64,000 nt of DNA from Deltaproteobacteria bacterium (GCA_017302795.1 JAFLCB010000004.1:186001-250000), one strand, 5' to 3'; positions 53,235 through 62,636 are shown, counted from the first letter of the stretch. Program-made: numbers and translations. The notes: a model not told the origin generated them from the letters alone.

Positions 53235-56177
53235 ATGTTTGGCCTTCTTCAGTTTCCAACATTTATATCGGCAGCCGCATTATCGATCGCGATGATTTTC
53301 GCGGCGCCGGTGGCCGAAGCGGCGACCATCATGAAATTTACAGGCGTCTCTGTTGCCCAGGGCCGAGCGCTTCAATCGAAATTTCCCTTTGTTTTTGAAC
53401 GACCCATCTCGCTTGCAGAGGCCGACGAAGTCGTTCGGTTCCTGATGAAGACCGGGCTGTATTCGAATATTGAAGTCGTCTCGCGAGTGGTCGACGGCGA
53501 CCCGGAACTACTTTTGGTTGCGACAGCCTTAAGAAAAATCAAAGGCATTACCGTGGGCGGCAATCGAGCCATGTCCAACTCAGAGGTCCTTCAGGTCTTA
53601 CAGCTGCAAGAGGGAAAGGTTTTTGAACGAAAAGAATTAATCGAATCCATCAAAAACCTTCAGACAGAATATCGCAGGCGCGGATATAGAGGCATGAACG
53701 CCGAAGTCGACTTCGAAACTCCAAACGAAAGCGAAGTGGAACTTAAGGTAAAGGTCGAAGAAGGAATACCGACAATTGTCGAACGGGTGCAAATCGATAG
53801 CGCAAATCCAGAGGTCGTGCGCCGAATTGACCGAATCATTAAACCTCTCAAAGGAAAAGCGCTTAGCGAAGACGATCTGCAAAAATTGACCAAAGAAATT
53901 GCCGAAGATTTACGTAGCAACCGATTTCTGACCGCCAGAACTCTCGATCCTCAGGCGGTTTTTGACGAGCAACAGTCTCGTGTTCGAATCGCGATCACGA
54001 TCGAGAGCGCGTGGAAGTATCTGTTTAAATTTGAGGGCAATTTGGCCTTGGATGACTCAGCGCTAATCCGCCAAATGAACCTTGAACAGCTGGTGGGAAC
54101 AGTCACTACACCCGCTCCTGAGCTTGCGGAAAGACTTCGGCGGGCTTACCAAACCAGCGGTTTTGCACATATTGAAGTTTCGGCGACAGAAAAAACTATC
54201 GAAGAAAGCTTCATCAAGGAGATCACGTTCAAGATCGATGAAGGTCCGCGCGTTCGAGTGAAGCGAATTGAAATTACTGGCAATATCTCTCGCCAGGGAA
54301 GCTATTACGCGGAGTTTATTGAAAGCAGTAGTCGCGACTTGATTGGCGAAGGATATTACAACCGGAAAGACATTGAAGATGGAATCCGAAGCCTCGAAGA
54401 AGAACTTCAGAATCAAGGCTATCTGCGAGCAAAAGTAAAGTCGTGGCGGTCAGAGTTTTCAAATCCTCAGCTTTCGTCTGCCACGAGTGCCAGGGACCAA
54501 GTGGACACTGGACAAAACATGGCCGCTACTAAATCCGCAGGAAAACGCGGCAGTCAAGCAACACTGATTCTAAATATCGACGAGGGCCCACTGACGGTTA
54601 TCCGCCAGATTCGTTTCGAGGGGGTTGAGGCATTTTCCAAGATCCAGCTTCAGGGAATCTTGCCGATCAAAACCAGTGAATCACTTCGCATCAAAGATCT
54701 GAATGACGCCATCGAAGCACTTAAGTCCTACTATTACTCTCAAGGCTTTATCGAGATGCGGATATTAAATGAAAAAGAAGGACTCGTTACTTACAACGAG
54801 TCCAGCACCCAAGCGACGGTCGAATTCCAAGTCTATGAAGGCCCCAAAGTGACCGTTAGCTCCATCGTTCTCGATGGGAATGTCATGACAAAAGATTATG
54901 TCATTTTACGCGAACTCTCGATCAAGCAAGGCGATGTGTTTACACCGGAGCTCCGCGATGACTCGATTTTTCACTTACAAAGATTAAGTCTCTTTTCTCG
55001 CGTGAATGTTCGCACGCTCGAAGAGGGAACGTCGATTGCCGAACGCACGGTGATTGTCGAAGTCGAGGAAAGTGCCCCTGGCACCTTTGAGTCCGGCGTG
55101 GGAGTCGCCTATGACCGCGATTTACTTTTCCGTGGCTATGCCGGGATCGCTTATAGAAATCTTCAAGGCACAGGCCGCGCGGCCAGTATTCGGGCTGATC
55201 CAAGCTATTCGACTGATCCAAAGATCAGCTATCTCGAGTACAAAATCACGCTCAGCTATCTTGAACCATATATTTTACGTGACCGAAATAAAGGTCGCTT
55301 GAATTTGGTGCGCGACGTTGGCTTCAAGGAAGTCGATTCTGACGGCAAAGCTATTATTCTAGCGAAGAATGAAATCGGATTAAATCTTGAGCGCGATTTA
55401 ACTAAGCACTTGAAACTTACCTATACCGCCTACAACCTCTCGAGCCAAAGCGAGTTCGATCGCAGTAATCCGGATGAAATTAAGCGAACGCAAAACATTG
55501 CCAAAACCGGCCCTCAGATTGAATACGACACTCGCGATAATGTCTTTTACCCAACCAAAGGTCTCTACGCACAAATCGGTTTTGAATATGCTGACCCGAT
55601 CTTGGGGAGCTCCGAAGACGCTTCACAATCCATTAAGTTTTCGAAAGTCACCGCCTCCGTTTCAGTACCCTACCGAATATTTGGTAGTCCTAATTTTATT
55701 TTCGCATCCAGTGTTCGCTCGGGGTACCTCGCGAATTTATCGACGCTTCCTCAAGGTGGCGTGCCGGATCAAGAAGCATTTTTTCTAGGTGGTCGCTCGA
55801 CACTTCGCGGTTTCCAGCCGACTGGAAGATCTTTAGATCTCGAGCGAGTTCCTAACTTAACCCAGCTTGGAAAAGCGAATTTGCGGGATTTTTATGTCAC
55901 CACCGACAGCTACTATTATCTATTGAAAGCGGAAATTCGTTTTCCGGTCTACGGCGATTTTCATGGTGCGCTCTTCTACGATGGCGGCGCCGTTCTTCTT
56001 TCGCAAATATTCCTTGAGGATTCTTATCGAGATTCATTCGGCGTGGCACTTCGCTACAAAGTATCTGGCGGTATCGTCGCGGGTCTTGAATACGGAAAAA
56101 AACTAAATCGAAAAAACTGGCATCCCTACGGCTATGAAAGTCCAGAAGCCTGGCACTTCTCCATCGGCACCTTTTAA
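53235..56177 (+). CDS. Omp85 outer-membrane protein with about seven POTRA domains
   Basis: A TamA/BamA-type outer-membrane assembly protein. After a signal peptide (residues 1-29, ending VAEA) I count about seven POTRA-like units up to about residue 610, each opening with a strand plus G and closing with a VEEG/DEGP-type strand (TVIRQIRFEGVEAF, TVSSIVLDGNVM and others). A 16-strand barrel follows, with FFLGGRSTLRGF as the L6 loop signature and an end HFSIGTF. BamA usually has five and TamA three POTRA units. Position just behind tamB (6-bp gap) suggests a TamA-type role. 980 aa; overlaps ppsR by 4 bp in convergent orientation. Confidence 0.88.
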   Translation: MFGLLQFPTFISAAALSIAMIFAAPVAEAATIMKFTGVSVAQGRALQSKFPFVFERPISLAEADEVVRFLMKTGLYSNIEVVSRVVDGDPELLLVATALRKIKGITVGGNRAMSNSEVLQVLQLQEGKVFERKELIESIKNLQTEYRRRGYRGMNAEVDFETPNESEVELKVKVEEGIPTIVERVQIDSANPEVVRRIDRIIKPLKGKALSEDDLQKLTKEIAEDLRSNRFLTARTLDPQAVFDEQQSRVRIAITIESAWKYLFKFEGNLALDDSALIRQMNLEQLVGTVTTPAPELAERLRRAYQTSGFAHIEVSATEKTIEESFIKEITFKIDEGPRVRVKRIEITGNISRQGSYYAEFIESSSRDLIGEGYYNRKDIEDGIRSLEEELQNQGYLRAKVKSWRSEFSNPQLSSATSARDQVDTGQNMAATKSAGKRGSQATLILNIDEGPLTVIRQIRFEGVEAFSKIQLQGILPIKTSESLRIKDLNDAIEALKSYYYSQGFIEMRILNEKEGLVTYNESSTQATVEFQVYEGPKVTVSSIVLDGNVMTKDYVILRELSIKQGDVFTPELRDDSIFHLQRLSLFSRVNVRTLEEGTSIAERTVIVEVEESAPGTFESGVGVAYDRDLLFRGYAGIAYRNLQGTGRAASIRADPSYSTDPKISYLEYKITLSYLEPYILRDRNKGRLNLVRDVGFKEVDSDGKAIILAKNEIGLNLERDLTKHLKLTYTAYNLSSQSEFDRSNPDEIKRTQNIAKTGPQIEYDTRDNVFYPTKGLYAQIGFEYADPILGSSEDASQSIKFSKVTASVSVPYRIFGSPNFIFASSVRSGYLANLSTLPQGGVPDQEAFFLGGRSTLRGFQPTGRSLDLERVPNLTQLGKANLRDFYVTTDSYYYLLKAEIRFPVYGDFHGALFYDGGAVLLSQIFLEDSYRDSFGVALRYKVSGGIVAGLEYGKKLNRKNWHPYGYESPEAWHFSIGTF

Positions 56178-57016
56178 AAACTCATACGATCCGGCAAACC
56201 CAGGCGCGAAGAAATCACGCGAACAATCTCGGCAGCGGTTTCTTCTAACGCGCGTTCGGTCACATTGAAAACTGGCCAACGACGATTCTGTCGGAACAAG
56301 TCTTGAGCGTACTCAATTTCTTTTTCAATGTAACTTAGCCGTGCGTATTCTCCGCCCGGATCTTGGCCAAACTTTTCCAAACGATTGCGCCGAATGCGGG
56401 AAAGCGAACTGGTGTCGATCAAAAGTCCAACAATGCGTCTTTGATCAACATCGAAAACCTCTTTGGGAAGCTTCGAGTTCAACACCAATGGAATATTGGC
56501 CACCCTCCAGCCCTTGTGACTTAAAAAAATTGAAAGCGGTGTTTTGGAGGTTCGCGAAATGCCTACTAAAATAATGTCGGCTTCGTTTAAGTCAGTAAGG
56601 CACTTTCCGTCGTCATGCTTAACCGTGTATTCAATGGCTTCGATTCGCTTAAAGTAACGATCGTCAACCATTCGTAAAATTCCAACGCTCTTCGCACCAG
56701 GTCTTCCACCGAAGTAGTCATCCAACGTCTGCAAAAGAGGACCAATCAAATCGACACTCAATAATCCTTTCGATGCCGATTGCTCTTGAATCACCTGCTT
56801 CAACTGGGGGCTGACAACGGTGTGAATGATAATGCCCTGATTTTCGAACGCATCAGCAATAACACTTTCAACTTGAGTTTCTGTTCTGACATTTTTAGAT
56901 CGCACAATATTGATTTCTACATCCTGATATTGAACGAGCGCTGCGCGAATCATGGTCGCAGCGGTCTCCCCCGTGCCGTCCGAAATAATATAAATGGTCC
57001 CTTTTTTCTGACTCAC
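56174..57016 (-). CDS. ppsR: PEP synthase regulatory kinase/pyrophosphorylase
   Basis: A DUF299-family bifunctional enzyme that switches off PEP synthase or PPDK by ADP-dependent phosphorylation and reactivates it by phosphate-dependent dephosphorylation. The P-loop-like VGISRTSKTPLSIFL (GISRTSKT at 152-159) and YIISDGTGETAATM are family markers. GTG start overlapping the previous stop (GTGA). Which of PEP synthase or PPDK it controls cannot be seen here, and neither enzyme gene is in the window. Confidence 0.9.
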   Translation of the reverse strand: MSQKKGTIYIISDGTGETAATMIRAALVQYQDVEINIVRSKNVRTETQVESVIADAFENQGIIIHTVVSPQLKQVIQEQSASKGLLSVDLIGPLLQTLDDYFGGRPGAKSVGILRMVDDRYFKRIEAIEYTVKHDDGKCLTDLNEADIILVGISRTSKTPLSIFLSHKGWRVANIPLVLNSKLPKEVFDVDQRRIVGLLIDTSSLSRIRRNRLEKFGQDPGGEYARLSYIEKEIEYAQDLFRQNRRWPVFNVTERALEETAAEIVRVISSRLGLPDRMSF

Positions 57017-57546
57017 GTCTCAACCTCTCGCCGCCGAACTATTTCCTCTATTAATGGCCGAGCAAACACCTCGGGCCTCGGATCCAGTAAAACCCAGACC
57101 ACTTCGTTGTTTCCCGAGACCCTGATCGCGCGCATTCCCTCTTCGTTGAAGTCTTCAAAACCGATCGCTTCCAACCAACCGCCAGGGTCAGGAAGCTGGT
57201 AAACTTTCATCGAATCACCGTGCTGCACCAGTTCCCGCGCCACTCGACAACGGCGCTCGGGTCGGAACACCTCACCTTTTGAAAAAACAAAGGCGAGGTC
57301 GTAATCCTCCCCTTTTCGCTGAAACTGAAATCCATGCGGGTAAATTTCGGCGAAGTCTTTGATCGCCATTTCTTTTCCAGCTTTCGGCAGCTCAGATTTC
57401 ATCGTCCACTGCGAACGCTCTTGTTCTCTGGTGAAACTTTTTATTTCTTCTCCGTGAACGAATTCAGCATAGCGACGCCACCAATGGACAAGTTTCTTCC
57501 GAAATTCAAAAATCAATTGGCCGACTCGACCCATCGAATCCCCCAT
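57013..57546 (-). CDS. Hypothetical protein in nusB-ppsR operon
   Basis: I do not recognise the family. No signal peptide; a basic N-terminal helix with Trp-rich WWRRYAEF and a C-terminal strand region (AIRVSGNNEVVWVLLDPRPEVFARP). The C-terminus overlaps ppsR by 4 bp. The N-terminal Met at 57546 is used; another at 57534 (GGGGGA just upstream) is equally possible. It overlaps the preceding frame by about 30 bp. Confidence 0.55.
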   Translation of the reverse strand: MGDSMGRVGQLIFEFRKKLVHWWRRYAEFVHGEEIKSFTREQERSQWTMKSELPKAGKEMAIKDFAEIYPHGFQFQRKGEDYDLAFVFSKGEVFRPERRCRVARELVQHGDSMKVYQLPDPGGWLEAIGFEDFNEEGMRAIRVSGNNEVVWVLLDPRPEVFARPLIEEIVRRREVET

Positions 57547-57938
57547 TCGCCTTGAGAAACTTCCGCCAGTTGCTTGGGCTGGGGAGGTCGCCAATCAGCG
57601 GGTGGAAAAACAGTGGCTGTCTGAACTTTTAATCCTGAAAGATGAGCCCCTAAAACCGGTAACCATTCCGAATTTCGAGAGGCATCCGAGCCAGCGCTTA
57701 GCGAAAGGACCAGCACGCGCGGCGAAGGAAGACCTTCAGGAGTCGCGAGTAGTAAAGCATCCGAGAAACCGGCGCTTCGCTTTTCAATTCTTTGCAGGCT
57801 TCGACGCAGAAGCAGACCTAGATGCCAATCTAGCTTTTCCGTCCAATGATTTTCATCTGGATTGATAAGGACCCACACATCAGATTTCATTTTCCAAATC
57901 GCCTCGAAACTTGAGGACGAAAAAAGCTCGATTGTCAT
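57513..57938 (-). CDS. Hypothetical protein in nusB-ppsR operon
   Basis: I do not recognise the family. The start VWVLINPDENHWTEKLDWHLGLL and later ALLLATPEGLPSPRVLVLSLSAG recall a Rossmann-like core, and length (141 aa) is small. No transmembrane or signal segment. A second Met (57890, MKSDVWVLI) could be the true start. It lies 10 bp after nusB and overlaps the following gene. Confidence 0.5.
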   Translation of the reverse strand: MTIELFSSSSFEAIWKMKSDVWVLINPDENHWTEKLDWHLGLLLRRSLQRIEKRSAGFSDALLLATPEGLPSPRVLVLSLSAGSDASRNSEWLPVLGAHLSGLKVQTATVFPPADWRPPQPKQLAEVSQGEWGIRWVESAN

Positions 57939-57948
57939 AGCTCAATCG

Positions 57949-58368
57949 TCAGAGCTGACGTGCGATCGGGTCAAGAATCCCGTTCACAAATGACGCTGAG
58001 TCCGTGCTGCCGTAGAGTCGTGCAAGCTCAACGGCCTCGTCGATGGCAATGCCGGCACTCAATTTAGGCACCATGAAACTCATCTCAAAGGTCGCCATTC
58101 TGAGAAGCGAGAGATCGACAAGACTCATGCGGCTGAGTTTCCAGTGTCGGGCCTGCGCTTCAATCATTCGGTCAATGGCTTCGTGATTTTCACAAACCCC
58201 GATGAACAAAATTCCACCATAAGCGGCAATTTCTGGTTCCATTTCAAAATCGCGCACGAAATCAGTCAGAAGCCCACGAGGAGAACCCTCAAGACCTTTG
58301 GCGGGGGCAAATTCACGCAAAAATAGCAGCTGCAACGTCATTTCCCGGGCACGGCGCCGAGGCGACAT
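57949..58368 (-). CDS. nusB: Transcription antitermination factor NusB
   Basis: NusB binds boxA RNA with S10 in antitermination of rRNA operons. The start SPRRRAREMTLQLLFLREF is the family N-terminus, and LSLLRMATFEMSFMVPKLSAGIAIDEAVELARLYG is the C-terminal helix pair. I chose the Met at 58368 because it starts exactly where the family does; a Met at 58410 would add 14 residues, and the frame stays open to 58521. 139 residues, all helical. It leads an operon of four genes with ppsR at the end. Confidence 0.9.
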   Translation of the reverse strand: MSPRRRAREMTLQLLFLREFAPAKGLEGSPRGLLTDFVRDFEMEPEIAAYGGILFIGVCENHEAIDRMIEAQARHWKLSRMSLVDLSLLRMATFEMSFMVPKLSAGIAIDEAVELARLYGSTDSASFVNGILDPIARQL

Positions 58369-58522
58369 TTCAGCTTGAGCGATATCAGATCCAGCGGTTA
58401 CTCGGGTCATGCGGCGCACTTTAAGTAGCCACGCGCAAGCCGTCAACCACAGCCTCCAAGAAGAATGCTTGCGAACCGGGGTGCTTTCACTAGAACCTGA
58501 AGATGGCTTCAGGGAGGTCAAA

Positions 58523-59278
58523 ATGTTGCAAAAAATGATGCGGACGATTGTTCACCTGGCAGTTGGACTCCTCGTTGGGCTCGGAGCCGTGGAAACTATC
58601 CATGGGCAGGTTTTTCAAGACGGCCAAGGCGCCATCGAAGTAAGCCCTGGAAAGGCCAAGTCCAAGTTCAAACCACGAGTCGGTCGGCAAGCGGCCGCAA
58701 AATACATGTCTCCCCAAAGGCCGGATCAAAAAGACGAGGGCGGAGGGGGGGAAGACGATCAGGTTGAAGCAACTCGTTCGCGCGAGCCTGCGGGCACGTC
58801 TGCCGATCACTATCTCGCTCTCCATGGTGGTTGGTTTGTTTCCGATAATTCCTACAAGTGGGGCGTCCCGGAAAATCAAGACAACATCGGTCGTTGGAAT
58901 TTGGGTGTCACCTACCGAATGGGCGAGTGGATCAACTCGATGGATCTCCTGATGCGCTTTGATGTGTCCCGCTTCGTACTCGCAGAAGGCGGAGTAACAA
59001 AGTTTAGTTTCTTGCCGCTGATTACTTTCCCCGACGCTTCAAGCCGTTTCCCCTTGTATTTTGGTGCCGGTGCAGGCATTGGCTTCTTTGGAACTCAGTT
59101 AGCAGGTGAATCTTCGCTGGCACTCGACTATCAGTTACTTGCAGGCGCACGATTTTTTAATGTGTGGGATCTGACCGGACTTTTTATCGAAGGCGGCATC
59201 AAAAACCACCTCCACCTTCTTAGCGACGGACAATACAATGGCACGTTCATCACGACAGGGCTCCTCTTTACGTTCTAA
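58523..59278 (+). CDS. Outer-membrane beta-barrel protein
   Basis: ATG at 58523 with GGGAGG seven bases before it; the signal peptide is MMRTIVHLAVGLLVGLGAVE. After a basic/acidic linker with a Gly/Asp stretch (DEGGGGEDDQ), about eight strands of a small barrel follow (HYLALHGGWFVSDN, NLGVTYRMGEWINSMD, LYFGAGAGIGFFG), ending LLFTF, a BAM-type C-terminal Phe. Function unknown. The end overlaps the rsmB start by 41 bp on the same strand. Confidence 0.75.
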   Translation: MLQKMMRTIVHLAVGLLVGLGAVETIHGQVFQDGQGAIEVSPGKAKSKFKPRVGRQAAAKYMSPQRPDQKDEGGGGEDDQVEATRSREPAGTSADHYLALHGGWFVSDNSYKWGVPENQDNIGRWNLGVTYRMGEWINSMDLLMRFDVSRFVLAEGGVTKFSFLPLITFPDASSRFPLYFGAGAGIGFFGTQLAGESSLALDYQLLAGARFFNVWDLTGLFIEGGIKNHLHLLSDGQYNGTFITTGLLFTF

Positions 59279-60704
59279 ATCGAGTTCCAATTCGGGATCT
59301 AAGATCGTACCGAGGTCCGGCAGCGGAAGTGCGCCCACTCAACGCAAACCAGGCTCGTTCGATCGGTCTGACGTTTTCCCCACCAAGGGACCTGAAGCAA
59401 ATCCGTTCCGACAAGAGGTAAGACCCGAGCGCGGCGGCTTTTTTGTTCACCGCCCCGTCGCCCAGATCGCAATCGATGCGCTTGCGACAATTGTCTTAGA
59501 GGGACGCTACGCTGACAAAGTCATCGAGAAAGCATTTAAGTCGCGGAAAAATATGGGTGCCCGCGATCGAAAACAGTTTGCGGAAATCGTATACGATTTA
59601 ATTCGTTGGTGGCGCAGATCTGGCGCCGCCATCGGCTGGGACACAGAAGTAAGCACTCCTTCGCGTGACGATCTTTGGAAATGGCTAGCCGTACTCATCG
59701 TCGAAAAATCCGTGAAAGATGGTCAGGACCCAACTCTTCCGAAATGGCCAGAATTCCAGGGCCTAAGGGCCGACAAAATAGCGAATGCTCTAAGTGAAAT
59801 CGACCCAGTAAAGGATCGAGCGGTTTTTGAATCTGTTCCCGACTGGCTTGATAAGCTTGGTCAAAAAGAACTCGGAGCCAAATGGCCGCAGACCTTACAT
59901 GCTTTGAATTTGCCAGCACCTGTTTTCTTGCGCGCCAACACTTTGAAATGCACACGCGACGAGCTGATTGCGAGGCTTAAAGAGGAAGAAGGCGTCAGCG
60001 CCCTTCCGGCACATGAAACCTCAGGCGGCGTGATTCTTTCAGAACGGAAAAACCTTTTTTCGTCGAAAACCTTTCAAGAGGGATGGTTCGAAGTACAAGA
60101 CGGAGCCAGTCAGCTAGTGGCCGAAATGCTAGGTGCCGAGCCTGGCGACCGAGTCATCGATGCATGCGCTGGTGCAGGCGGAAAAACACTCGCCATTGGT
60201 GCGATGATGAAAAACAAAGGGCGCCTCATCGCTTTAGATATTCACGAAATCAAACTCCAAGAGCTTCGCCGCCGAGTCGCTAGAAGCGGAATTGATACTT
60301 CTGAAGCGCGCCTCATTGATTCCGCGAAAGTGATCAAACGCCTCGAAAACTCTGCCGACCGCGTCCTTTTGGATGTTCCGTGCTCAGGCACTGGTGTCTT
60401 TCGAAGAAATCCGGATGCGAAATGGAAACTGAAACCAGAAGACATTGAACGGCTTTTGATTTTACAAGCGCAAATCTTGGATGAATACACTTCGATGGTG
60501 AAGCCAGGCGGAGTTGTGGTCTACGCAACGTGCTCTTGTTTGCCTAGCGAAAATCGCAAACAAGTCGATGCATTTTTAAAGCGAAGACAAGCGTTCAAAG
60601 CGCCTGGCGCCCCGCAATTTGAACTTGTTCGCGATCGCGATTTTGCGCCCGGAAACAATCGGTACGACGGCTTTTATGCCGCCATTCTAAAGCGAATCCC
60701 CTAA
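59238..60704 (+). CDS. rsmB: 16S rRNA (cytosine-5) methyltransferase, RsmB-like
   Basis: Uses SAM to methylate 16S rRNA C967 in E. coli. An N-terminal Ser/Arg-rich disordered tail (about 60 aa) precedes a NusB-like domain (RPVAQIAIDALATIVLEG ... ARDRKQFAEIVYDLIRWW). The methyltransferase core has motif I VIDACAGAGGKTLAI, motif IV DVPCSGTGVFRRNPDAKW (Cys) and motif VI YATCSCLPSENRKQV (catalytic Cys). It overlaps the barrel gene by 41 bp with only a weak ribosome site, so translational coupling is probable. Confidence 0.9.
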   Translation: MARSSRQGSSLRSKSSSNSGSKIVPRSGSGSAPTQRKPGSFDRSDVFPTKGPEANPFRQEVRPERGGFFVHRPVAQIAIDALATIVLEGRYADKVIEKAFKSRKNMGARDRKQFAEIVYDLIRWWRRSGAAIGWDTEVSTPSRDDLWKWLAVLIVEKSVKDGQDPTLPKWPEFQGLRADKIANALSEIDPVKDRAVFESVPDWLDKLGQKELGAKWPQTLHALNLPAPVFLRANTLKCTRDELIARLKEEEGVSALPAHETSGGVILSERKNLFSSKTFQEGWFEVQDGASQLVAEMLGAEPGDRVIDACAGAGGKTLAIGAMMKNKGRLIALDIHEIKLQELRRRVARSGIDTSEARLIDSAKVIKRLENSADRVLLDVPCSGTGVFRRNPDAKWKLKPEDIERLLILQAQILDEYTSMVKPGGVVVYATCSCLPSENRKQVDAFLKRRQAFKAPGAPQFELVRDRDFAPGNNRYDGFYAAILKRIP

Positions 60705-60761
60705 AGGTACCTCCTACATTTTGGTAACGCATGCGCGTTACCAAAATGTAGGAGGTACCTT
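60704..60761. repeat. Perfect 58-bp palindrome (27-bp stems, 4-nt loop)
   Basis: Left arm 60704-60730 and right arm 60735-60761 are exact reverse complements, with loop ATGC (60731-60734) that is itself self-complementary. It begins at the last base of the rsmB stop and ends 4 bp before the lysR stop. No T-run follows on either strand. It could be a bidirectional 3' structure or a site for a palindrome-binding protein. Confidence 0.95.
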
Positions 60762-60765
60762 ACGG

Positions 60766-61665
60766 TTAACCCGCGATGCCTTGCTTAAGAACGCGGAAGA
60801 AGACATCTATCAGCTGCGCCGCCGGCGATGGATCGCGAGAATAAAAAACCACATTTGTCGTGTGCTTTAAATCTGTCACTTGCACTTGTGCCAACCGGCC
60901 CATTCGAACTTGCTTGCGAATCGCGTGAGCTGGCAGGAAGCCCCAGCCAAGACCGCTTTCAATGACTCGCTTCAAAGTTCCAACGTTGTTCGATTCGAAT
61001 ACAACGTTCAAAGAAATTCCGGATTTTTCCATTGCCGCTTTAAACGCTTGATCGAAACCTTCATATTTTTCAGATAAACGAATGAACGGCCTCTGATCCA
61101 AGTGCTCGGATCGAATTTCCTCTGGCAACGACGGGTCTTTACCAGAAGCCACTAGCCACATTTCATCTTTGTGAAGCGGGCGTCCCTGCAGACCAAGGCT
61201 TTGCACTTGAGCGGCGGGAATTTCCGGCAATATCGCGACATCAAGCTTTCCATCGGCCGTTGCCTTCAATACATCTCGCGCATCTTCATAGCTAAGCTCA
61301 ATCGAAACTCGATTGTGATGCTTTAGTAGTGTGGCAACACTTGGGGCGACAAGTTGAAGCCCCAGCGAGTTCAACGTGCCGATTCGCAAATGTCCCTGAA
61401 CGCCTTCAGCCATTGTCTGGATGGCCGCTTGCGCCTGCTGCGTTAGCAGGATGATTCGCCTCGCATAATCATAAAGAAGCTGTCCCTGCACTGTTGGCCG
61501 AGCATGGCGAGCACCACGATCAAGAAGTCCGACCCCCATTTCCTCTTCCAGATTTCGAATTTGCTGTGAAACAGCCGGTTGTGTGAGGAAAAGCTTTTCC
61601 GCAGCCGCCGTCATGCTACCTTCGGATACGACTGTCGAAAACGTGATCAATTGCTGTAAGTTCAT
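60766..61665 (-). CDS. LysR-family transcriptional regulator
   Basis: The N-terminal winged helix (MNLQQLITFSTVVSEGSMTAAAEKLF, TQPAVSQQIRNLEEEMG) is followed by a LysR substrate-binding domain (LRIGTLNSLGLQLVAPSVAT ... LGWGFLPAHAI). The ATG at 61665 has GGGGGA seven bases before it and matches the family start. The effector and target genes are unknown; LysR proteins often act on a divergent neighbour, here the 61866 gene 200 bp away. No OxyR-type Cys pair is visible. Confidence 0.9.
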   Translation of the reverse strand: MNLQQLITFSTVVSEGSMTAAAEKLFLTQPAVSQQIRNLEEEMGVGLLDRGARHARPTVQGQLLYDYARRIILLTQQAQAAIQTMAEGVQGHLRIGTLNSLGLQLVAPSVATLLKHHNRVSIELSYEDARDVLKATADGKLDVAILPEIPAAQVQSLGLQGRPLHKDEMWLVASGKDPSLPEEIRSEHLDQRPFIRLSEKYEGFDQAFKAAMEKSGISLNVVFESNNVGTLKRVIESGLGWGFLPAHAIRKQVRMGRLAQVQVTDLKHTTNVVFYSRDPSPAAQLIDVFFRVLKQGIAG

Positions 61666-61865
61666 GGCAAAATCCCCCAACCTATTTTTCACTCGAATTC
61701 GAAAAGAAATCACTGGAATCCTCAATGATATCTAACACTCTTAAATCGCTCGACGAAAGTCCCATTGGGTTCATCACTTTCGACACTCTCCTTTTCAAGT
61801 CGGCACACAAAGTGCGACCCTTAACCATCAGCTTGAGGGCGGCCTGAGTTTTTAGGGGGAGTTTC

Positions 61866-62636
61866 ATGGGTTCTAGATGGACGACGTCGGCGAAGGCCGC
61901 AGTTTTGCTTTGCGCCTTGGTGCTAGTTGCGCCAACTGAATCCGCGAAGGCGAAGACGTTTCGAAACGCGTATGTCAGTTTTGATCTCGCCGACCGCTGG
62001 GACTGCACCCTCGAGCAAACCGAGTGGGTCTGCCGAACAAGTCCTGGCCCAACTGATAGCCGCGAAGCGATCATTATTTTAACAGCGAAGGAAGTTGGAC
62101 CTTCGGACTCGTTGAATGCTTACCAGCAACATCTAAAGACCGCCCGCTCGATTTTTTCGCGCTCTGGTCAGCCTGTACAATCGCGAATTTTGAAAGTTGA
62201 ACAGCGCAATATCAATCAACACCCCTGGGTTGATGGCATGCATGAAGCCAGCGAAATTCCGAACTATTACACTAGGTATCTCGCCACCACGAAGGACAAG
62301 ATCGCGGTGCTAGTAACTTTTAGTGCCCACAAAAATCATTACTCGAAATATTCCAGCGACTTTTATAAGGCGATCGAATCTCTTCGCGTGATCGCAACAA
62401 AAAACCTCATGGGTGGCGCAGGCGGAGCCGGAGGCGTCGGAATTCCTGGGGCAGGTATGCTTGGCAGTGGCAACTCGGGCTCTATGGGGATGGGCGAAGA
62501 ACTTCCAGAGGAGGGCACCGGCGGCGGCGCCGATACAACAACAAAAGTGGCTATGGCTCTTGCCGCCCTTTTGCTTCTTGGTGGTCTTTACCTGGTATTG
62601 GGAAAAAAGAAGAAGAAACCGGGAAAAAAGCGATAG
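61866..62636 (+). CDS. Secreted protein with C-terminal membrane anchor, unknown function
   Basis: Signal peptide (residues 1-30, LLCALVLVAPTESAKAK), then a globular part of about 150 residues (FRNAYVSFDLADRWDCTLEQ; possible disulfide between Cys46 and Cys56) whose fold pattern recalls PsbP-like or DUF1795 proteins. A Gly-rich linker (GGAGGAGGVGIPGAGM), one transmembrane span (VAMALAALLLLGGLYLVLG) and a Lys-rich stop-transfer tail (KKKKKPGKKR) follow. This is a type I membrane protein facing the periplasm; its role is unknown. AGGGGGAG precedes the ATG. Confidence 0.7.
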   Translation: MGSRWTTSAKAAVLLCALVLVAPTESAKAKTFRNAYVSFDLADRWDCTLEQTEWVCRTSPGPTDSREAIIILTAKEVGPSDSLNAYQQHLKTARSIFSRSGQPVQSRILKVEQRNINQHPWVDGMHEASEIPNYYTRYLATTKDKIAVLVTFSAHKNHYSKYSSDFYKAIESLRVIATKNLMGGAGGAGGVGIPGAGMLGSGNSGSMGMGEELPEEGTGGGADTTTKVAMALAALLLLGGLYLVLGKKKKKPGKKR

